Source: Rhodoferax sp. PAMC 29310 (lineage in GTDB: Bacteria; Pseudomonadota; Gammaproteobacteria; Burkholderiales; Burkholderiaceae_C). Taken from it: 64,000 nt of DNA. Shown here piece by piece: positions 26,141 through 35,686 of this stretch (position 1 is its first letter; each line of letters opens with the position of its first letter). The stretch is taken from assembly GCF_017948265.1 (NCBI RefSeq), contig NZ_CP072852.1, forward strand, positions 558,001-622,000. Direction: 5' to 3'. The position numbers were made by a program, and so were the translations under genes. The notes beneath the pieces are model-generated. The model did no database searches. It was not told where the DNA came from and was given only the letters and a program-made list of their open reading frames with translations.

Positions 26141-28327
26141 ATGCCATCCAATCAAGCCAGCACCTACTTTGTTGACGTTGAGACATGCGTCGACGCCATC
26201 ATTGCCAAAGTTGGCAAGCACATCGTGTTCGGGATGCCCCTGGGGCTGGGCAAGCCCAACCACCTCGTCAACGCTCTTTATTTGCGCGCGAAGACTGACC
26301 CCGGCATTCACTTGCGCATCATGACAGCGTTGTCGCTGGAGGTGCCCAAAGGCGGCAGCGACCTTGAGAGAACCTTTCTCAAACCCTTTGTCGAACGGGT
26401 ATGGGGCAACTACCCGGCGCTGGCCTACCTCACTGATTTAAACCACAACAAGCTGCCGCCCAATGTGGAGGTGTCCGAGTTTTTCATGAAGGCCGGGGTG
26501 TTTCTGAACAATGTGGTTGAGCAACAAAACTACATCAGCAGCAACTACACCCATATCTGCCGCGACATGCTGGAAAACGGCGTTAACGTGCTCTCACAAA
26601 TTGTCGCCAAGAAGGAGGTCGACGGGGAAACCTGCTTCAGCCTGAGCTGCAACCCTGATGTGTTGCCCAGCCTCTCGCCAATGCTCCGAGCTCTGGAAGG
26701 CAATTTGGAGTACCGATGCGCCATCATTGCCGAAGTCAACAACAACCTGCCGTTCATGTACAACGACGCGATAGTGCCGGTGTCGACCTTTGACATGGTG
26801 ATTGACAACCCGGACTATGACTACACCTTGTTCAGCACGCCCAATATGACGGTTGAGATGACCGATTTCATGATTGGCATGAACGTCAGCACGCTGGTCA
26901 AAGACGGTGGCACCCTGCAAATCGGCATCGGCTCCTTGGGCGATGCGATTGCCTATTCGATCATCTTGCGTGACCAGCAGAACGAGAAGTACCAGTGGGT
27001 GGTTGACGATATGGGGGTGTTGAAGAACAGCGGTGATCTGGTTTCCCGCCTCGGTGGCACCGGGCCGTTCTCAAAAGGCCTGTATGGCTCCTCTGAAATG
27101 TTCGTCAACGGGTTTCTGGAACTCTACAAAAGTGGCATTTTGCGGCGCAAGGTCTACGACCATGTGGTGCTTCAACGCTTGTTGAATGAGGGGCACATCA
27201 CAGAACAAGTTACCCCTGAAATACTCGAGCAATTGGTAATCTATGAAGTCATTCAGCAACGATTGACAGCGGCCAACGTGGCGTTTCTTGTGAAATACGG
27301 CATTTTCAAACCCGGGGTGCGTTTGGTCGATGGGGCCTTGAACACTGCAGGTCAGGTCATCGACGCCGATTTGGCGAATGAAGACTCGTTGAGTTTGATT
27401 GCTCAGCATTGCCTGGGCGCCCAACTCAAAGGCGGTGTTTTGATGCACGGCGGCTTCTTTCTGGGGCCGCAAAGTTTTTACGACTACCTGCGCCAGATGA
27501 GCGAGGCCGACAACAAGCAGATCTGCATGACCACTGTGGACAATGTGAATCACCTTTATGGCAACCAGGAACTCAAAACCCTGCAACGCAAAGACGGGCG
27601 TTTTATCAACACCTGCCTGATGGTCACCTTGTCTGGCGGGGTGATCTCAGATGGACTGGAGGATGGCCGAGTGGTGAGTGGGGTGGGCGGTCAATATAAC
27701 TTTGTGTCGATGGCGCATGCGTTGCAGGACGGGCGCCTGGTCATGATGCTCAACAGCCACCGGGTGAAAGATGGCGTGGTCAGTTCCAACATCGTTTGGA
27801 ACTATGGTCACATGACGATTCCACGCATCTTGCGCGACATTGTGGTCACCGAGTACGGCATCGCCAACCTGCGCAGCAAGTCAGACAAGGAAATCATCGC
27901 GGCGCTGTTGAATATCGCCGATTCGCGCTTCCAGCCAGACTTGCTGGCCACAGCCAAGAGCGCCGGAAAAATTCCGAACGACTATGAAATTCCGGAGCGC
28001 TACCGCAACAATACTCCAGTGGAATTGCAAGCCAAGTTTGAAACCTACCGGCAAGCTAATCTGTTCCCACCTTATCCCTTTGGCAATGACTTCACCCCAG
28101 AAGAACTGGTGATTGGCAAGGCACTGAAAGGGCTCAAGGCCAAGATGAGCCACAAGGTAGGCACCATGGCTGGGGGCCTGTTCAATGTGATCAAAGGTGG
28201 CGAGTTGCCGGAAAAATCACTGCCATTCTTGAGGCGCATGAACCTGGAGCATCCAGTCACCTTCAAAGACAAGATGGTCCAGAGTCTGCTGTTGACGGAG
28301 TTGCTCGAAGGCGGTCATCTTGAGTGA
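26141..28327 (+). CDS. Acetyl-CoA hydrolase/transferase family protein
   Basis: A 728-residue protein of the CoA-transferase/acetyl-CoA hydrolase fold, larger than the usual 500-residue enzymes such as Cat1. The N-terminal part has KHIVFGMPLGLGKPNHLV; the middle carries LQIGIGSLGDAIAYS; the C-terminal domain includes VGGQYNFVSMAHALQDGR and the STY-like VVTEYGIANLR. The catalytic Glu cannot be assigned with certainty. It would hydrolyse acetyl-CoA or transfer CoA to a carboxylic acid. The ATG at 26141 was chosen over a longer frame at 26021, which overlaps the previous gene. A perfect hairpin follows at 28415-28443. Confidence 0.86.
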   Translation: MPSNQASTYFVDVETCVDAIIAKVGKHIVFGMPLGLGKPNHLVNALYLRAKTDPGIHLRIMTALSLEVPKGGSDLERTFLKPFVERVWGNYPALAYLTDLNHNKLPPNVEVSEFFMKAGVFLNNVVEQQNYISSNYTHICRDMLENGVNVLSQIVAKKEVDGETCFSLSCNPDVLPSLSPMLRALEGNLEYRCAIIAEVNNNLPFMYNDAIVPVSTFDMVIDNPDYDYTLFSTPNMTVEMTDFMIGMNVSTLVKDGGTLQIGIGSLGDAIAYSIILRDQQNEKYQWVVDDMGVLKNSGDLVSRLGGTGPFSKGLYGSSEMFVNGFLELYKSGILRRKVYDHVVLQRLLNEGHITEQVTPEILEQLVIYEVIQQRLTAANVAFLVKYGIFKPGVRLVDGALNTAGQVIDADLANEDSLSLIAQHCLGAQLKGGVLMHGGFFLGPQSFYDYLRQMSEADNKQICMTTVDNVNHLYGNQELKTLQRKDGRFINTCLMVTLSGGVISDGLEDGRVVSGVGGQYNFVSMAHALQDGRLVMMLNSHRVKDGVVSSNIVWNYGHMTIPRILRDIVVTEYGIANLRSKSDKEIIAALLNIADSRFQPDLLATAKSAGKIPNDYEIPERYRNNTPVELQAKFETYRQANLFPPYPFGNDFTPEELVIGKALKGLKAKMSHKVGTMAGGLFNVIKGGELPEKSLPFLRRMNLEHPVTFKDKMVQSLLLTELLEGGHLE

Positions 28328-28414
28328 GGCCTGAGGCAAGCGGTGGAATCGATCTGGGCTAGCGAGCCCAGTCGTCACCGAGCTGTCCGGATTTCGATCA
28401 ATTTGAGATGGGGG

Positions 28415-28443
28415 CTCGCCTTGTCACGTAGTGACAAGGCGAG
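28415..28443. terminator. Bidirectional hairpin between convergent genes
   Basis: A perfect 13-base stem (CTCGCCTTGTCAC with GTGACAAGGCGAG) with a GTA loop lies between the acetyl-CoA hydrolase gene (+) and tctA (-). No T-run follows, so it may end transcripts from both sides or protect 3' ends; the stem is unmistakable, the function is inferred. Confidence 0.6.
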
Positions 28444-28478
28444 ACTTCAGGTTGACGCGTTTGTGATTGCAACTGCGC

Positions 28479-29993
28479 TCAAACGGTAGCCTGATCGGGT
28501 TGGATTCGTTTGCGCAGTACGAACCGCACCACCGGTGGCAGGACCACCATCGTCACGGCGCAAATCCATAAGCCGATGGAGATGGGGCTTTCAAACAAAA
28601 TGCCAATCTCGCCATTGGTGATGGACAGGGCGCGGCGCAGGTTTTGCTCCATCAAATCACCCAGAACAAAGCCAAGGATCAGCGGCGCCATGGGCACGCT
28701 TTGCTTGCGCAACAAGTAGCCGATGACACCAAAGCCAACCATCAACATCAAGTCAAATGTGGTGGCGTGAACGGCGTAAACGCCTACCGTGCTGACAGCC
28801 AGAATGCCGGGAACCAGCAGCCAGTTTGGAACGCTCAACATCTTGGTGAACACGCCCACCAGTGGAATGTTGATGAGCAGCAGCATGACGTTGGCAATGA
28901 ACAGCGACGCGATCAAGCCCCACACCAGGGCGGGTTGCTGCGTGAACAGCGCTGGTCCCGGTGTGATGTTGTAGAGCGACAGCGCGCCCACCATCACCGC
29001 CGTGGTACCGGAGCCTGGCACGCCCAGTGTGAGCATGGGCACGAAGGATCCTGCAGCAGACGCATTGTTGGCTGCTTCGGGGGCGGCAAGCCCGCGAATG
29101 TCGCCGTCTCCGAAGGTGCCGCTGCTCCCCGCGATGCGCTTTTCCATGGAATAGGTCATGGCACTTGCAATGGTGGCGCCCGCGCCAGGCAACACGCCGA
29201 CGATGAATCCCACCACGCTGGAGCGAAAGGTGGACCACCAGGTGAACTTGAGTTCCATCCAGTTGAATAGTTTGCGTCCGGTTTCTTTGATCATGCCGGC
29301 GCTGCTGTGCTGGTGTTCAAGCATCAGCAAAATTTCGCTGATTGAGAACACGCCAATCACTACCACGATGAACTGAATGCCATCCGACAAATGGACGTCT
29401 CCGCCGGTGAATCGGTAGACGCCAGAGTTGGAGTCCAGCCCGATCGTGGACAGTGACAGTCCAATGATGGCCGCCAGTGCCGCTTTCATGGGCGCGTCAC
29501 CCATCAGACCCGTGATGCAGGCAAAGGCAAAACACATCAAGGCAAAGTATTCGGCCGGACCGAAGGCCAATGCCCAACGCGCCAAAACCGGCGCAAACAT
29601 GACAATGCCAACGGTTGCCACCATGGAACCCACGAACGAACTCCATGCCGAGATGGACAGCGCGACACCACCCAGACCTTTTCGCGCCATGGGGTAGCCA
29701 TCCAGCGTGGTCATGATGGCGCCGGCATCGCCGGGCACGTTCAACAAGATCGACGAAATACGTCCGCCGTATTCACATCCGACGTAGACGGCGGCTAGCA
29801 GAATCAAAGCCGTTTCGGGCGGGAGCTTCAGCGCAAATGCCAGTGGCATCAAAATGGCCACGCCGTTGATGGGTCCAAGCCCCGGCAACATGCCAACCAC
29901 GGTGCCCAAAAAGGCACCTAGCGCTGCGACCAGCAGGTTCATGGGGAGCATCGCCACCCCAAAGCCATTGAATAAATGTTGAAGCGTTTCCAT
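28479..29993 (-). CDS. tctA: Tripartite tricarboxylate transporter large permease TctA
   Basis: A 504-residue membrane protein with about 12 helices, the large permease of the TTT family. Conserved features are GTVVGMLPGLGPINGVAILMP near the N-terminus, SILLNVPGDAGAIMTTLDGYP, VGFIVGVLPGAGATIASAMTY and FVPMLTLGVPGSGTTAVM. The ATG at 29993 shares one base with the tctB stop (TGATG). It imports a carboxylate, in TctABC citrate and related tri- or dicarboxylates, with TctB and the periplasmic TctC. Confidence 0.94.
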   Translation of the reverse strand: METLQHLFNGFGVAMLPMNLLVAALGAFLGTVVGMLPGLGPINGVAILMPLAFALKLPPETALILLAAVYVGCEYGGRISSILLNVPGDAGAIMTTLDGYPMARKGLGGVALSISAWSSFVGSMVATVGIVMFAPVLARWALAFGPAEYFALMCFAFACITGLMGDAPMKAALAAIIGLSLSTIGLDSNSGVYRFTGGDVHLSDGIQFIVVVIGVFSISEILLMLEHQHSSAGMIKETGRKLFNWMELKFTWWSTFRSSVVGFIVGVLPGAGATIASAMTYSMEKRIAGSSGTFGDGDIRGLAAPEAANNASAAGSFVPMLTLGVPGSGTTAVMVGALSLYNITPGPALFTQQPALVWGLIASLFIANVMLLLINIPLVGVFTKMLSVPNWLLVPGILAVSTVGVYAVHATTFDLMLMVGFGVIGYLLRKQSVPMAPLILGFVLGDLMEQNLRRALSITNGEIGILFESPISIGLWICAVTMVVLPPVVRFVLRKRIQPDQATV

Positions 29994-30439
29994 CAACGGC
30001 CCCCAAAAATGAAACTCAAGATGCCGGTGGGCAGCACCACGTCCAGCAACTTGTCAAAAAGCAGGTAAAAGCCCAGGCCCAAGCCAATGCCACCCACCAA
30101 CGACTGCTTCCAGTTGCCGCCAAAGGAAGTGCCCACAGGCACGGCCATCACTGCGGTTGCCAGCGGAAAACCCAAGACCTGAAACAGCAGGGCGTAGACG
30201 AATACTGTGGCTGCGCTCAAGCCGATCAACTTGACGGGCGTGCCTTGCAGCGGGTTGCCAACCAATGACGGCTTCAGGACGAGCCAGGCGCCGCCAATGG
30301 CCATCAAGGCGGCCAACAAACGCGGAAAGGCGCGTGGCCCCACGGGCTCGTAGGAGAAAGCGGGCACATAGTCTTGGGCGGCCCACGCCATGCAGGCGGC
30401 CACGACAACGCACACCGCACCCAGGATGCGATCACTCAT
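29993..30439 (-). CDS. tctB: Tripartite tricarboxylate transporter small permease TctB
   Basis: A 148-residue membrane protein with four hydrophobic segments. The ATG at 30439 has GGAG six bases upstream. The YEPVGPRAFPRLLAALM motif following helix 1 is typical of TctB. It partners TctA to form the permease; its gene overlaps tctA. The 99-base gap after tctC holds a hairpin (30495-30523) that may let tctC be expressed above tctBA. Confidence 0.9.
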   Translation of the reverse strand: MSDRILGAVCVVVAACMAWAAQDYVPAFSYEPVGPRAFPRLLAALMAIGGAWLVLKPSLVGNPLQGTPVKLIGLSAATVFVYALLFQVLGFPLATAVMAVPVGTSFGGNWKQSLVGGIGLGLGFYLLFDKLLDVVLPTGILSFIFGGR

Positions 30440-30494
30440 ATTCAACTCCGGTAAATTCTTCCGCGAGAACCGCGGTTTTTTTGACGTGCAGTGA

Positions 30495-30523
30495 CCTGCC
30501 ACCGAGCGAGCGCCGGTGGCAGG
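30495..30523 (-). terminator. Intercistronic hairpin between tctC and tctB
   Basis: A perfect 10-base stem (CCTGCCACCG with CGGTGGCAGG) with a 9-base loop follows tctC directly. No T-run follows on the - strand, so it is more likely an mRNA-stabilising or attenuating hairpin than a full terminator. A second small palindrome, CCGCG-AGAAC-CGCGG, lies at 30461-30475. Confidence 0.55.
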
Positions 30524-30537
30524 GGGCTTAGCCCGTG

Positions 30538-31521
30538 TTACTTGGCAACCGCCAGGCCAAATTCCTGGATCAGTTTGTGGTACCCAGTGACCTGTTTTTT
30601 GGCATGGGCGTCTGCCTCGGCGCCCACCAGGTCAAACGGGAACAAACCACGCTCGGCGCGAAGCTTGTCGTAGGCGGGGGTGTCCATCATTTTCTTGAAG
30701 GCAGTGCTCCATGCATTGAAGTCGGCATCGCTCACTTTGGGTCCCATGTAGAAACCGCGCACGATGGGCCAGACAATGTCCACGCCTTGTTCCTTGGCAG
30801 TCGGAATGGACGCCAAGTCACCTGGCAGCCGCTTGTCAGCCATCACCGCCAGCACCCGGATCTTGGTGCCAGCTTTTTGCTGCTGCATCGCTTCAGAGGC
30901 GTCACCCGAGTACACGTGCACGTGGCCGCCTTGCAGGGCCGTCATGGCTTCGCCGCCGCCTTCAAAGGCCACAAAGCGCATGGCTTTGGGGTCAACGCCG
31001 GCCGCTTTGGCCGTCAACGCGGCTTTCATCCAGTCTTGGCTACCCACTGTGCCGCCCGCCCCAAACACCACTTTTGTGGGGTCTGCCTTGACCGCAGCCA
31101 ACACGTCTTTGAGCGATTTAAAAGGCGAGCTGTCGCTGACAATCACCGCTCCAAAATCGGCGCCAATGACAGCTAACCAGCGGACATCGTTCTCGCTGTA
31201 GCGACCGAACTTGCCTTGTGCCAGATTCAGCAATGAGCCACTTGAATAGGCCACGATGGTGTTGTTTTCACCTGGGCGCTGGGCAATGACCGAGTTGTAA
31301 GCGACGGCGCCAATGCCGCCGGGCATGTAGGTCACGCGCATGGGGTCAGCAATGACCTTGCTGTCCATCAATGCAGATTGCGCCAGCTTGCAGGTCAGGT
31401 CAAATCCGCCGCCTGGTTTGGCTGGCGCAATGCACTCGGTCTTTTCAAATGGGCCGGCGGAAAAACCCGTTGTGGCGGCGAAAGCCAATGCAAGGGAAAG
31501 GGCAGTTGTTTTGAATTTCAT
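30538..31521 (-). CDS. tctC: Tripartite tricarboxylate transporter substrate-binding protein TctC
   Basis: A 327-residue periplasmic binding protein with a Sec signal peptide (LSLALAFAATTGFSAGP). The CIAPAKPGGGFDLTCKLAQSAL segment is the conserved TctC N-lobe ligand loop, and LQGGHVHVYSGDASEAM comes later in the protein. It binds a carboxylate and delivers it to TctA/TctB. The tctDE signalling genes lie just upstream on the same strand, so expression is probably induced by the same carboxylate. Confidence 0.93.
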   Translation of the reverse strand: MKFKTTALSLALAFAATTGFSAGPFEKTECIAPAKPGGGFDLTCKLAQSALMDSKVIADPMRVTYMPGGIGAVAYNSVIAQRPGENNTIVAYSSGSLLNLAQGKFGRYSENDVRWLAVIGADFGAVIVSDSSPFKSLKDVLAAVKADPTKVVFGAGGTVGSQDWMKAALTAKAAGVDPKAMRFVAFEGGGEAMTALQGGHVHVYSGDASEAMQQQKAGTKIRVLAVMADKRLPGDLASIPTAKEQGVDIVWPIVRGFYMGPKVSDADFNAWSTAFKKMMDTPAYDKLRAERGLFPFDLVGAEADAHAKKQVTGYHKLIQEFGLAVAK

Positions 31522-31648
31522 TGTGTGTCTCCATAAGTTGAACGCAATTCCCGAGGTCCAGTCGTTTGACCCTCAGGATGGCTTCACTGTAGTGAACCGG
31601 CGCTTTCAACCGCCTTTCATGAAATCCGTAAAAAGATGCGGGATTACC

Positions 31649-33073
31649 CTAGAGGTCAGTGCGCACGCCAGCGCCGTCGCACAGAGGCAACGTCATCGTG
31701 GCGCACAGACCAATGTCACTAGGCCCTGCACCCAAGCGGAATTCGCCACCATGGCGTTCTGTAATCGATTTGACGATGGCCAACCCCAGTCCGGTGCCGG
31801 GCAAGTTCACGTTGCTGCCCCGGAAAAAACGCTCACCCGCACGCGCCAGTTCGGCCGCTGGGATGCCGGGACCGGTGTCTACCACGGTGAGTGTGGCTTG
31901 GTGCTTGAGCTTGGCCAGCTGAACGGTGACAAAACCGCCTTTGGGGGTGTAGCGAATGGCGTTGTGCAAGAGGTTGACCAAGGCTTCGGTCAGGATGGCA
32001 GGCTGCGCCATGACAAACAGACGCTCATCACCGGGCTCAAGCCCCAAGTCCACCCCCTTGGCTCGGGCCTCACTCCACCACTGACGGGTGACCTTTTGGG
32101 CGAGATCAGTCAGGTTCACCGGCTCAGGTGCGATTTCCGTGCTGTCGGTTCGGGCCAATGACAGCATTTGATTGGTTTGGCGAACGGTCTCGTCGAGTTG
32201 CAGTTTGATGGCGGCCAAAGCCTTGCCTTGCTCGATGGGGTCTTTTTCCCGTACGGCAAAGCCCACTTGCGTGGCCAACGTCGCCAGTGGGGTGCGCAAC
32301 TGGTGCGAGGCGTCGTCGACAAAGCGTCGGTGGGACTCGGTTTGCTGACGATTGCGCGCAATATGGAAGTTGATCGCCTCGACCAAGGGCCCCACATCGG
32401 CGGGAATGCCTCCAGTGGAGATGGGCGTCAAGTCGCGCTCCCCTCTGGAAAGCACCTCCCTGCGCAGCCGGGCCAAAGGCCGCAGCGCCCACCCCATGGC
32501 CAGAACCAGCAGTGTGGTGGCAACCACCGTAAGCAAGATATCCCGCGCCAATGACTGCAAGACCAAAGCCTGGGTAAATGACTGTCGGGACTCCAGCGTT
32601 TCTGCAATCTGGATGACCACGCGTTGCGGGCCTGTTGAGCCTGCCAGCGGCGGATCCAGCAAGCGGGCGTAGGAGCCCACTCTCACCGGCTCGGCGTAAT
32701 ACACAGCGTCATTGAACTGTGGCTGTCCCGTCACCAAATGGCTGGTGGCCGCGGGCAGGTCGGTGCTGCCAATGTCCACCAAGCCGTCCTCAGTGGACAC
32801 CCGGTAGTACACCCGGCCATTTGCGGTCAGCTCGAAGAATTCCAGCATCCGGTAGGGCAACTCGACCCCCAAGCCGCCACTTGCGGTGCTGATGTTGGAG
32901 TCCAGCGACTTGATGGCGCCCAATAAGGACCGGTCAAAGGCGGCATTGGCCGCGTCGTGGGCGGTGCGCCACGACAGCCAGAGCTCACCAACCACCACCA
33001 GCATCAAGCCTGGCAACAACACCATCAGCAGCGTCCGCCGCACGCTCATTGAGTACCGGCTGAGGGCCTTCAA
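31649..33073 (-). CDS. tctE: Sensor histidine kinase TctE
   Basis: A 474-residue membrane kinase. Helix 1 is at about residues 12-30 and helix 2 at about 182-203, with a periplasmic sensing domain between. The DHp motif HRRFVDDASHQLRTPLATLA has the phospho-acceptor His; NLLHNAIRYT, DTGPGIPAAE and GTGLGLAIVKSI are the ATP-binding boxes. A TTG start overlaps the tctD stop (TTGA); an ATG at 33049 is an alternative. It would sense external tricarboxylate and phosphorylate TctD to switch on tctCBA. Confidence 0.92.
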   Translation of the reverse strand: MKALSRYSMSVRRTLLMVLLPGLMLVVVGELWLSWRTAHDAANAAFDRSLLGAIKSLDSNISTASGGLGVELPYRMLEFFELTANGRVYYRVSTEDGLVDIGSTDLPAATSHLVTGQPQFNDAVYYAEPVRVGSYARLLDPPLAGSTGPQRVVIQIAETLESRQSFTQALVLQSLARDILLTVVATTLLVLAMGWALRPLARLRREVLSRGERDLTPISTGGIPADVGPLVEAINFHIARNRQQTESHRRFVDDASHQLRTPLATLATQVGFAVREKDPIEQGKALAAIKLQLDETVRQTNQMLSLARTDSTEIAPEPVNLTDLAQKVTRQWWSEARAKGVDLGLEPGDERLFVMAQPAILTEALVNLLHNAIRYTPKGGFVTVQLAKLKHQATLTVVDTGPGIPAAELARAGERFFRGSNVNLPGTGLGLAIVKSITERHGGEFRLGAGPSDIGLCATMTLPLCDGAGVRTDL

Positions 33074-33738
33074 GGCGAACTTTCCAGAACGTAGCCCAAT
33101 CCGCGCAGGGTGGTGATCTGAACCGGGCTTTGCAGCAAGCGTTTGCGCAAACGATGAATCAGCACCTCCACCGATTCCGGGTTCACGTCCTCTTCGTCAG
33201 AAAACACCCGGTCAAGGATTTCCTGTTTGTTCAGGGGCTGGCCGCTGTGCTGAATCAGTGCCCGCAAGACTGCGTGTTCACGGGGTGTCAGCGTGAACGT
33301 TTCATGGGCCAGCGTGAATTTCTTGGTGGCGGCGTCATAGCTCAAAGGGCCACAGGCAAACCGGGGGTGCTCGCTGCCCCGCGCGCGGCGAATCAGCGCC
33401 GTCAACCGCGCCTCCAATTCCGCCAGTTTAAACGGTTTGGCCAGAAAATCATCAGCCCCTTCATTGAGGCTGCTGACGCGCTCGATCAACGAATCGCGCG
33501 CGGTCAGAATGAGCACCGGCAGTCGGTGGTCGGCCTCGCGCAGATCGGCCAGCACGCTGTGGCCGTCGAGGTTGGGAAGCCCCAGGTCAAGAATCAGGGC
33601 GTCGTAGCGCAGCGCTTTGAGGCTGCGTCGCACCATTCTGCCGTCGTCCACCCAGTCCACCTGGAACCCGGTTTGGGCCAGCGCACGCACCAGCCAGGTG
33701 GCGAGTTCGCGCTCGTCTTCAGCCAGCAATATGCGCAT
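33070..33738 (-). CDS. tctD: OmpR-type response regulator TctD
   Basis: A 222-residue regulator from the ATG at 33738. The receiver domain contains the phospho-acceptor Asp in ALILDLGLPNLDG (about 51) and the conserved Lys in LAKPFKLAEL. The C-terminal winged helix has LTPREHAVLRALIQHSGQPLNKQEILDRVF and ESVEVLIHRLRKRL, then the wing TLRGLGYVL. It would bind DNA in front of tctC. It shares bases with tctE. Confidence 0.94.
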   Translation of the reverse strand: MRILLAEDERELATWLVRALAQTGFQVDWVDDGRMVRRSLKALRYDALILDLGLPNLDGHSVLADLREADHRLPVLILTARDSLIERVSSLNEGADDFLAKPFKLAELEARLTALIRRARGSEHPRFACGPLSYDAATKKFTLAHETFTLTPREHAVLRALIQHSGQPLNKQEILDRVFSDEEDVNPESVEVLIHRLRKRLLQSPVQITTLRGLGYVLESSP

Positions 33739-33826
33739 GACAAGACCTGATGATGAAAATGTGAGGGGCTGCGGAATGCATTTGTCGGGAATTGTGCCGC
33801 AAGCCCCCAATCAGGCCTTGGGGTGC

Positions 33827-35434
33827 TCAGCGGTTTTCTTGCAGTCGCGCGTCTTTGGGGTAGCTGATGGCGTAGTCGGCAGTGAATCGGGCAGTTTGAC
33901 CGGCGGCCAGCTTCTGACTCCACAGCGCTACGCCGGGCTGTTCGTTCCAGTCGATGGTCTCCGGCTGCGGCGCAAAGCGGGTTTCCACGCTCACTTTCTC
34001 ATCTACAGACACCGGTGCAGCTTCCAGTACCTGTAGTTGGATAGGCGTGCGGTGGCGGTTTTCCACCGTGTAGGCGCGGGCTACCGTACGTTCGGCGCGC
34101 GAGCCCACAAAGCCGGTGCTGCCGCGCATGTCTTTTTGCGGCTCCACCCGCACTACGGTGAGTTCGTCCAGACCAAACGACAGGCTCAGCACGCCCTTGC
34201 CGCCTGCGCGCAAAGTGTCGGAGCCGACGTAAGCACCATCGCGGTACAGCTGCAGCGCGCCTTGCGGCCACACACCCTCAGGTTGCGCCAACTCTGCCAC
34301 CAGCCAGGCATTTGCACTGGCGGAGGGCGTGGTTCGGGTGATCAGGGTGGCGGTTCCTTCCTGTGAGCCCAAAGAAATGGTCATACGCTGGCCGTTGGAC
34401 GGCACGTCAATGCGTTGGGGCACCGCGAATTCGGTGGCGTACGCGTTGTCAAACACGCTGACATCAAACGAGGGGGCCGCCATCTCATCCGATTCACTGG
34501 CCCGCATGGTCTTGGACATCATGGGCGCGGCCGCTGGCGCGGATCGGGCCAGCCCGGCTGATTCGGGGCGTGGTTCAGCAATGCCAATGCACCACGGGCG
34601 GGGCTGTGGCCCGGTGGTGCCCCGGCGCGGCTGGCCGGTGGACAGGCGCAGCGGCACGCCATTCCAGTCTTCGCCCGTGGCCTGCGCCACTTGGGCTTGA
34701 CGCTCCAGCGTCACGGCGCCAGTGCGTGTGTCCAGTTGGGCGCGGTAGGTGGGTGCCCAGCCGGGCCCGTTGATTTGGTAGACGAGCCGCACCTCGGCGT
34801 CGCGCTGGGTGCTGAGTGTGACGCTAACTGAGCTGACGCGTCCCCGCCCGGCCAGCACGCGCGCGCGCTCGGCCAATAGCGGTTTGAGCGTACGGTCCAG
34901 CGCTTCTTGTTCGCGGTTGATGAGGTGTTGGCGGGTGAGGGTGTCTTGCCCGGTGCGACGCAGCGCGTCCGCCATGGCTGCCAGCGTTTTGGGGTCAGTC
35001 GCCTGGCGCACGCCGCCTGCGGTCTCGCTGGTCAGGTAGCCAGTAACGAGACCAAGTGCCGCGTTCTCGGCGCCAAGAATCGCCTTCTTGTCCTCCAGCT
35101 CGCGACTGCGGCCGTCCAGCGCCGTTCCGGCGCAAGCGGGCACCGCCTCGCGGTCTTCAGTGACCACAGAGAGTTCACCCAGGCGCACTGAGCCGTCGCC
35201 TGATACCGCCAAGCTCGGCACATCCAGCGCGGCGGGCAGGCAGGTGAACACCAGTGTTTTGGCGCCGGCGACCACCTTGGCCAGGCGCTCTACCTTGGCA
35301 CTGCCGGGATACAACGTTACTTGCGCGATGTGAGAACCCGGTAGAGTTTGCGCCCAGGCAGACGGGTTGCCTGCCAATGCCAGGCTGAACAGGGCCGCGC
35401 CAGTGGACAGTGGAGAAATAGGGCGAGGTGTCAT
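33827..35434 (-). CDS. DUF4139 domain-containing protein
   Basis: A 535-residue exported protein of the DUF4139/MuiA-like family. From the ATG at 35434 a signal peptide (STGAALFSLALAGNPSAWA) is followed by an N-terminal beta domain (VTLYPGSAKVERLAKVVAG), a helical coiled-coil part (REQEALDRTLKPLLAERARVL) and the C-terminal beta-rich DUF4139 with GPGWAPTYRAQLDT. The family was named from mucoidy inhibition in some bacteria; its molecular activity is not known. A frame to 35671 is in phase but spans upstream non-coding sequence. It ends 89 bases before tctD. Confidence 0.82.
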   Translation of the reverse strand: MTPRPISPLSTGAALFSLALAGNPSAWAQTLPGSHIAQVTLYPGSAKVERLAKVVAGAKTLVFTCLPAALDVPSLAVSGDGSVRLGELSVVTEDREAVPACAGTALDGRSRELEDKKAILGAENAALGLVTGYLTSETAGGVRQATDPKTLAAMADALRRTGQDTLTRQHLINREQEALDRTLKPLLAERARVLAGRGRVSSVSVTLSTQRDAEVRLVYQINGPGWAPTYRAQLDTRTGAVTLERQAQVAQATGEDWNGVPLRLSTGQPRRGTTGPQPRPWCIGIAEPRPESAGLARSAPAAAPMMSKTMRASESDEMAAPSFDVSVFDNAYATEFAVPQRIDVPSNGQRMTISLGSQEGTATLITRTTPSASANAWLVAELAQPEGVWPQGALQLYRDGAYVGSDTLRAGGKGVLSLSFGLDELTVVRVEPQKDMRGSTGFVGSRAERTVARAYTVENRHRTPIQLQVLEAAPVSVDEKVSVETRFAPQPETIDWNEQPGVALWSQKLAAGQTARFTADYAISYPKDARLQENR

Positions 35435-35589
35435 GGTGAGTTCTGAAGTGAGTTTGAGAGGCCAATCGTCCTCCGTCATGAACGCACCGGTGCGTTGGGG
35501 CAAGTTTCGAAGGGCATGGTAGCAAACCCTCGCACAGCGGTCGCTACTCATGGCGGCGACACCTTCAAGAAAAAAAGAACCTTTGCCCC

Positions 35590-35645
35590 CGTCAATAAGG
35601 CGTAGCGAGCTACTAAATAAATAGCATTTATTGACTGTCGCCGAG
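35590..35645. repeat. Dispersed repeat copy H
   Basis: An intergenic copy with core GCTA-N9-TAGC at 35609-35625, in the gap between the DUF4139 gene and the YHS gene. Flanks are GGCGTAGCGA and CATTTATTGAC. Confidence 0.65.
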
Positions 35646-35686
35646 CGTTCAGGCCTTGAGTTACCCGTCACATCACAGCTTGGTTT

